Under the pieces are notes generated by a model, which saw only the letters and a list, made by a program, of their open reading frames with translations, was not told the DNA's origin and searched no databases. Shown in pieces: positions 58,157-64,000 of a stretch of 64,000 bases of DNA (position 1 is its first letter; every line of letters begins with the position of its first letter). The DNA comes from Lytechinus pictus. Taxonomy: Eukaryota > Echinodermata > Echinoidea > Temnopleuroida > Toxopneustidae. The translations under genes and the position numbers were made by a program. The stretch is taken from the NCBI RefSeq assembly GCF_037042905.1, contig NC_087245.1, positions 30,630,001-30,694,000 of the forward strand, in the 5' to 3' direction.

Positions 58157-58782
58157 GGCTGGTATTAAATTGAAAGTATTGATTTTGTAAGTATTTTACT
58201 TAGCATTTTATTTGGCAAAGTAAAATACTCAATTCAGATCACGTCTAAGTATTTTACTTTATAAAAAAAATATTACCCGGTATATGGTTCAGTCAAGTTG
58301 GTCCTCAATGTCCAATTGGTAAAAATTGAAATATTAAAGATATTAAAACAATTTAAAAAAGAAATAGTGAGGGACATCATGGATTCTCTCATTTGCAGAT
58401 TACTGAATTGTGCATATAACTGTTCCGTGAAAAATAAGTTTTACTTCCGATTTTGATTAAATTTTCAGTGTTGCACTTGTTTGATTTTTCTCTATTTATT
58501 CAAATCAACATTTTTCTGGGAAGGACTTGGTCATTTTGACGTCGTGATAAAGTTTGAGCCGAATAATGCGCAATGTTATCATCTGTGCACAGAATTTTTT
58601 ACTGTGCGTACCAAGTTTGCAAGCTAGACTTAAGTCTGGTATGTGGCTGACCTAGATTTAAGCCAAATACTTAGCCAAAAAAATGCAATTGAATACCAAA
58701 GACGGATAAGTGTTTTACTTGAGCAAAATACTGAGTAAAATACTTAAAATTCTGGCTTAAGTATCAAAATGAATACTGGCCC
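58157..58782. mobile_element. Foldback element, about 626 bp, with a second element nested inside
   Basis: The left arm begins GGCTGGTATTAAATTGAAAG and carries AAGTATTTTACTTAGCATTT; the right arm reverse-complemented begins GGCCAGTATTCATTTTGATA and carries AAGTATTTTACTCAGTATTT. Both then reach AAGTAAAAYACT. Arms are about 75-130 bp and imperfect. The centre holds a piece of the TTAA-type MITE family. Confidence 0.68.
58281..58540. mobile_element. Partial third copy of the TTAA-type MITE family, nested
   Basis: TGGTTCAGTCAAGTTGGTCC is the reverse complement of GGACCAACTTGACTGAACCA at about 36,223. It is followed by the right-arm order AGAAATAGTGAGGGACATCA, CTCTCATTTGCAGA, TTCCGATTTTGATTAAATTT, TTCAGTGTTGC, TATTCAAATCAACA and GGGAAGGACTTGG. 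Only the centre and one arm are present. Confidence 0.7.
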
Positions 58783-60902
58783 TATATATCAACGACCGAG
58801 ATCTAAGGGGAGGGGGGGGGGGCTGAAAAAGCCTACCCTCTCCCTTGCTTTCAAATTTCAAAATAGCCTGGGCTACATGGGGTTAACAGAGTAACTTCCC
58901 CTCACTTTAAGGGATTATATTTCTGAACACCTGAACGTGATGAAATTCGCTCTACACAGGAATCCATTCAAATTCTTTCCAAAGAAAGAGCGTTTCCTCC
59001 TGGACGCAGATATTCAATGTCGACAAAGACTTTTAAAAATCTGCCTTATCAGAAGCAAAAAAAATGCATTGTGGTTTAGAGTTACAGCCTATTAAGGCAG
59101 AAAATGGATGCAGATATACATAGCTTCCCTTTTGGTAAACAATATTGGCAAGCATAAGGAGCAAAAAAGCCAATATAGAGTCAAAGTCTTTATTGACTTC
59201 GACTCCATAATATTAAGACTTCACATTGCCTTTCATTTCAGAGTCAAATAAATCCTGGAAAATCCAATAAACACAGGAAAATATCAAATGGGTGAAAAAA
59301 GACACAATTGACAAACTGGAACTAGATCCACTGAGAATTCCTCTAACGCCACCACAAAGAGGCCAACACTCTCGCAAGATATCAGCATTTGTAAGTCCAA
59401 GAAGGGTGTGACTTGCATGAGGTTTGGAAGAGCTCTGGATATTGTGTATAAAGCTGAGAGGAACATCATTCCTTGTGGCCAGACAGTGCAAACCAGGTTT
59501 TGATCGATCTTGATCAATGTCACCGAGCTCCAAAGCTAGTCTGCGGGCACAGACCCTTTGATCAACAAGTGTGCCTCCACGCAAAGACTAGCACATACAA
59601 AACTTGCAGCACACAAGGCATGAGTAGGCTGCACATTCACACCCTTAACTCGAGTGAAGGGTTTGCCCAGCAGACTACTCCAAAGCCATATTGGCTAAAC
59701 CGCTCCACCAATATTTCAATGTGGGTCAACTTGCAACACTATACTGGTAAGGCTCTAGAAATCCAAATTTGACATTACACTTCTAAAACAAGATTCCAGA
59801 CTTACATATATGGCTCTGATTGAAGGAGGAGGTTTTTTTTATTACACATTGTGGAAAAACCATTGAAGTGCACAACCCTCATAAAAATGGGTGAAAAATT
59901 TTCATCCGAGGTTGAAGATTTGGGTAGACAAACCTATGTTGAGGATCCACCCTGATCATCACATATCTAAACATTCGTGCAGTCCACATTATCTCTTCAC
60001 ATTCTGTGATTACACGAAGGATACATGCTCAGCATCAGAAGGTTCATGTAGGTACATGGTGAAATGCCCGCAATAAAGCTTGAAATATTGCTTCAAATTA
60101 GTCTGACCCCCCAAAAATAACACATACAGAAAAGAACAAATATATTGCAAAGTAATTCACATTGCTCTATCATTGCTTAGCAATGAAAAAAAGAATAAGA
60201 TCAAATTCTGTTTATAAAAATTGTTCATCCTTTTAGCACATTATTAAATCAGTCATGGTAAATATCATGTTGAAACAATGTGAAATAAAGATGTGGTTAG
60301 AGCAGCAGCCAGAACAGATAGTACTGGGAGGTATATAAATAGACTGTAATCGATGGATTGACACATACCCAACAAAAGGATACGGGAAGGGGAAGAAATA
60401 ACAGTAAAAGAGAAGGGATTACAGTCGTTACGAGAGAAAATCCTGATATGGGGACTATTGCTTCTCAATATTTTCACAAAGGTTACTGCCCCCAGTATAT
60501 AATTACTGGAAAACCCGTTGCATTGTCTTGCATACTCTAGGCTACACAAAATATCATTGAAATCATTATTAAAGCACTTACATTGTGGTAAGTTGCATAC
60601 CATGCACAGCAGTGTCCAGTGCCCTTCTCTGCACACTGAAAAATAGATCTCTCGGTAGCGATGTCACTAAGTGTGTGATTCTGGCAGGAAGACCCCAGCT
60701 CAAACCAAGTCAGCAAGCCATGTTTGTGAGGGTGTAGGGCCTACACCATTGATCGATATGGTCAACTGCTATGGTCCTGCAACTTGAATGAATCTTCCAG
60801 GCTGCTGGTCTTACAATTTATTTTTTTTTAAAGAAGAAAAATACAATTAATGAATACAAAGCAAGTACATTTTGTATGTAACACATATAATCATACACTG
60901 TA
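58783..60902. other. No gene recognised
   Basis: Contains a G-rich run near 58,807-58,823. About 59,213-59,584 is slightly less AT-rich, with overlapping open frames (minus 123 and 79 residues; plus 99 residues from 59,473). About 60,265-60,636 has a 123-residue minus frame. None shows a recognisable domain, and having several frames open at once argues for chance. They could be exon fragments or untranslated sequence, but I cannot support that. Confidence 0.4.
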
Positions 60903-61155
60903 CAGGTGTGGATCCAGAGTCAGACTTTTACGGGGCAATTTTGTCCCAAAAAAATTGACAATTAAAAAAATAAACAGTATAAGGTCATCAGTACAAAATG
61001 AAAACGTTTCTTCTGAAAAGCTTGACAAGCAAAAAAAAAAGGTAATTGCTCATTTAACAGGGTGCACAATTAAGGCATCCATGGGGTGCACCAATTCATT
61101 TCACAATTTTACTGGGTGACCCGAAGCTTCCACCATCCCCCTGGATCCGCGCCTG
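60903..61155. mobile_element. MITE, 253 bp, GGATCCAG-type termini
   Basis: The left end is CAGGTGTGGATCCAG and the right end reverse-complemented is CAGGCGCGGATCCAG, a 15-bp inverted terminal repeat with two differences. The interior is AT-rich and non-coding. No target duplication stood out. Confidence 0.72.
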
Positions 61156-64000
61156 ATGTAAAGCAGGTCCAAGCTATCTGACATTAAGAAACAAATCAAA
61201 GAGATGTTTCACAAAGATTAAACATAATTTAAAAAAAATCACTCTCAAATTTATACTTTTTTAAAGAAAATAATGGATCACTGGATTGATTGAATCACGC
61301 TCAGAGAACGCACTGTACTATGTCTATGAAATGATGAGACTGTGCATCAAATATCATGAGCTAGTTGAAAACTTCAGAAAAAAAAATCAAGTTGGATTTT
61401 ATACCTTTTTTGTGAAACACTTCCCAGAATTGTTTTGCTTGTGTAATAAAACTCTTCCCCAAAAAACAAAAAATATCCAACAATATGAAAGCACTTTTTA
61501 ACACTAGACCTACCTACTATTTTTGTTTTCCTCCAAAAAAGCACATGACTGGTTCCATATATTACTATAGCACTGTGGAATATTTGAAAGAAACTAGATG
61601 GAACCTCCACTGCATGCAGTCAAACTTATGCCTCTGACATTGCCAGATGAAGAATATTTTACACAGCTTACTTCCAAAAATTTCAAATAACTTCTGTGAC
61701 TTATGATCTCGTGACCAGAATAATCTAATCAGATCTTCACACACAAATGCATATATGACCCAAGTTTGACATTGATCCCTCAAACAAATCTTCAGTTTAT
61801 CGCAAGAAAGATTTATTTTCAGGTATACAATGACCCAAGTTTGAAGTTGCACCATCAAAAGGTCATTTCAAAAGAAGATATTTTGGAATATAAAAGGACC
61901 TTTTTAGCCTTTGACCTTATAACCCCCAAAGGTAATATAATAATTGCCCTTCTGGTATGCATGTACAGGAACCAAGTTCTTCAATTATTAAGAGAATGAG
62001 ATATGCAGTGTATAATAATATTTTAGCCCTTTGACCCCATGACCAAGAAAAAACGATTGCTCAAAATAAAGACATCAGCTAAAAATTTGAAAAAAGGAGA
62101 CAGTAGTTTTAGCCTAACATGCCAGATATGGTCAGTTTTGAGAAATTCAAGTTGGTCTCATAGTGCCCAATAGCTTACTATCATAGATTTTGAGATATTG
62201 TACACAGATTTTATTTAAGATGCACATGGCTTTTTAAAGGTAAATGCTAGTTTTGGTAACGATATCAAAATGAGTTCGTGCAGAATCCAATGAAATGACC
62301 ACCAAAGTGTCTGTTTGTATAAATAAAACGCATGTGCCAAAGGATTCTGGAAGAAATTGTGTAATTGCTGAGAAATCAGCAAATAAGCAAAGGATTCGGG
62401 TAGAGCGTCGGGCCCGACGCTCAAAGCAATAATTATACACTGTCCCACGTGCGCTTATCTGTGTTGGGGAAGTTCAGTCTGAACATTTTTCAGCGTAGAT
62501 TTCAAGATTTCACAAAGTTCAGTTTATGTAACTGTACCAGATCTAGATCCTCGATGATATACTGACAATTAAGCCTGGTTTTACAGACTTTCTCATGAAA
62601 TCAGTGTTTACTGCAACTACTGGAATTTCTCTTTAAATGACATACCCTAATTGTAAAGCAACATATAATGACATATGTGACATTTGAATGCATGGCACCA
62701 AATTCTACTTGGATCATTGCCACTTCCATATCAATACTTGAACCAAGTTTGAATTGTTCAAACCATTCTGTAGCTAGATAAACAGACAGATAACCCAGAA
62801 GAATAATGGCTATGGCAACCACCTATGGTCAGTCGAAAAAAAAAAAAAAATTATTCACCAGTATTTAACATTTCCAAGATACAGTCCAGCATGCATCACT
62901 TCACCTATAAAACATTTGTCAGGCATTGACTATTTGACTTCATAATTCTGATTCAATAAGATTAAAACAGAGAGGCTATACAGGGACGTGCCCCTTATAA
63001 TCACCTGAACTAGTACAGTGGGTAAACTATTGACAAATATTTGTGTGAAATTTTTACATATAGGTTCGCTTCTAATATAAATTGAAATTGTACATTTTAG
63101 GCTGTATCTATTAAACTATAATTGATGTGTCGATGACTAATTCAATAGAAAAGTAGAATTTCATATAAAAATTTAGTAAAAATTCCTTGGAATATTTTCA
63201 TTGACCTAAGCAACACTGTTGAATCACCAGACCACAGTATAGGCCTACTAACAAGCTTTAGAACTCCAGCAACAGGGCACCTCTGTCAAAGTCTGGAAAT
63301 GAGAAACTGTATATCTTGATCCCTGTATTTTCCACTATTGACCCTGGCTTAAAAGTGACTGGTCAGAAATTGCATTGATCAATTTGCTAATAGTTAATAA
63401 CCATTACATTAAAGCTTTATGGAATATAGACTTGTGCTTTCAATTTTTGGTTAGCCTTTCTGTTCACTGACCCCAAACCCAAAATAACCTTTGATATTGG
63501 TCTAGTTACCTGAAATTACAAAAAAGTAAATTTGTCAATCTTGTATAATTTTTCTCATTTGAGCTCTAGATAACTGGTCCCATTTAGCTCTTTGATCACA
63601 AATGAACCCTAAGATCTTTTTTCCACATCTAAAGTTTTTCTTGTACGTAAAGATATAAACATAATAAATTCTACAAATAAATCTTCAAGTTAAATTACAC
63701 ACACTTTGCAGCACTCACTGGAGTTCTTAGCTATATCCCGACGAGGCCTGGTGCTCTCGTGCTTGCTGCCCCGTTCACCGACAATTTAAGGGACAAGCCC
63801 GGTCAGCTCACTACTCACAGGAGCTCTAGCAAATGAGGACAACAGCTCCCCAACAGGACGCCAATCAGACCAGTGAGTGATGACAAAACAATGTTTAGAT
63901 GTGAACAATAAACAAGAATAGTTATTTTCTAATAAACCAGGGTATGGTTTGAGAGGCATAGCTAATGAGCAGGTGACAATCAATAAATTTGGCACACATA
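61156..64000. other. AT-rich DNA with dispersed-repeat remnants, no gene recognised
   Basis: About 61,756-61,930 contains two diverged copies of ATGACCCAAGTTTGA (61,756 and 61,829) with CAAAGGTCATTT- and TTTGACCTTATAACC-like words, suggesting a decayed tandem or dispersed repeat. About 62,105-62,220 matches 52,300-52,475. 62,640-62,830 ends with ACAGACAGATAACCCAGAAG, an AT-rich dispersed-repeat style of sequence. A GC-richer patch at about 63,735-63,870 has no recognisable coding content. Confidence 0.45.

Noticed and set aside
59213..59772. Candidate gene (123 residues minus, 99 residues plus)
   Set aside because: Overlapping frames on both strands, no recognised motif, no clear splice or start context; kept only as a note.

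Overview
The window is eukaryotic nuclear DNA with no confidently recognisable host gene. The left two thirds (about 1-43,170) is a satellite array. The right third (43,171-64,000) is AT-rich DNA crowded with short inverted-repeat elements, retrotransposon tails, a tRNA-derived SINE and a minisatellite. This repeat mix (foldback elements, CR1/L2-like non-LTR retrotransposons, motifs such as GCGAAGCGCGAG) suggests a marine invertebrate, most likely an echinoderm such as a sea urchin. The organism call is an inference from general resemblance, not a database result.

Satellite, 1-43,170. The basic repeat is a head-to-tail monomer of about 26 bp with core TCGAACATCAATTCGGCG and a C-rich spacer usually ending CCTAGG or CCTATG. 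In 1-29,690 the monomers are organised into a higher-order unit, here called Q, of about 3.01 kb. P (about 1.355 kb) and q (1.03 kb) begin and end like Q but lack internal parts. Q* (3.15 kb) carries a P-like end. The order is P Q P Q P Q* q Q P Q P Q* Q(partial). This gives a 4.37-kb P+Q period and, above it, a period of about 12.92 kb. Copies differ mainly in C-tract length. From about 29,690 rightwards the array loses this order, shows smaller local duplications (2.17, 1.78 and 0.66 kb), and is broken by several non-LTR retrotransposon 3' ends.

Insertions in the satellite: (i) 23,391-24,627, a 5'-truncated non-LTR element with an uninterrupted reverse-transcriptase C-terminal frame, inserted with no clear target-site duplication; (ii) 35,696-36,893 and 41,781-42,436, two copies of one retrotransposon 3' end, the first carrying a 602-bp inverted-repeat element flanked by TTAA while the second preserves the empty site; (iii) 38,826-40,044, a minus-strand non-LTR fragment cut at its FADD motif; (iv) 40,932-41,118, a short 3' tail.

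Right flank, 43,171-64,000. At least ten inverted-repeat (MITE or foldback) elements occur here, several nested, together with a Glu-tRNA-like SINE, a 28-bp minisatellite open in all six frames, and polypyrimidine and G-rich tracts. One minus-strand stretch (50,111-50,288) looks like a possible terminal coding exon. There are no operons or cooperating genes; the biology visible here is satellite evolution and transposon accumulation.
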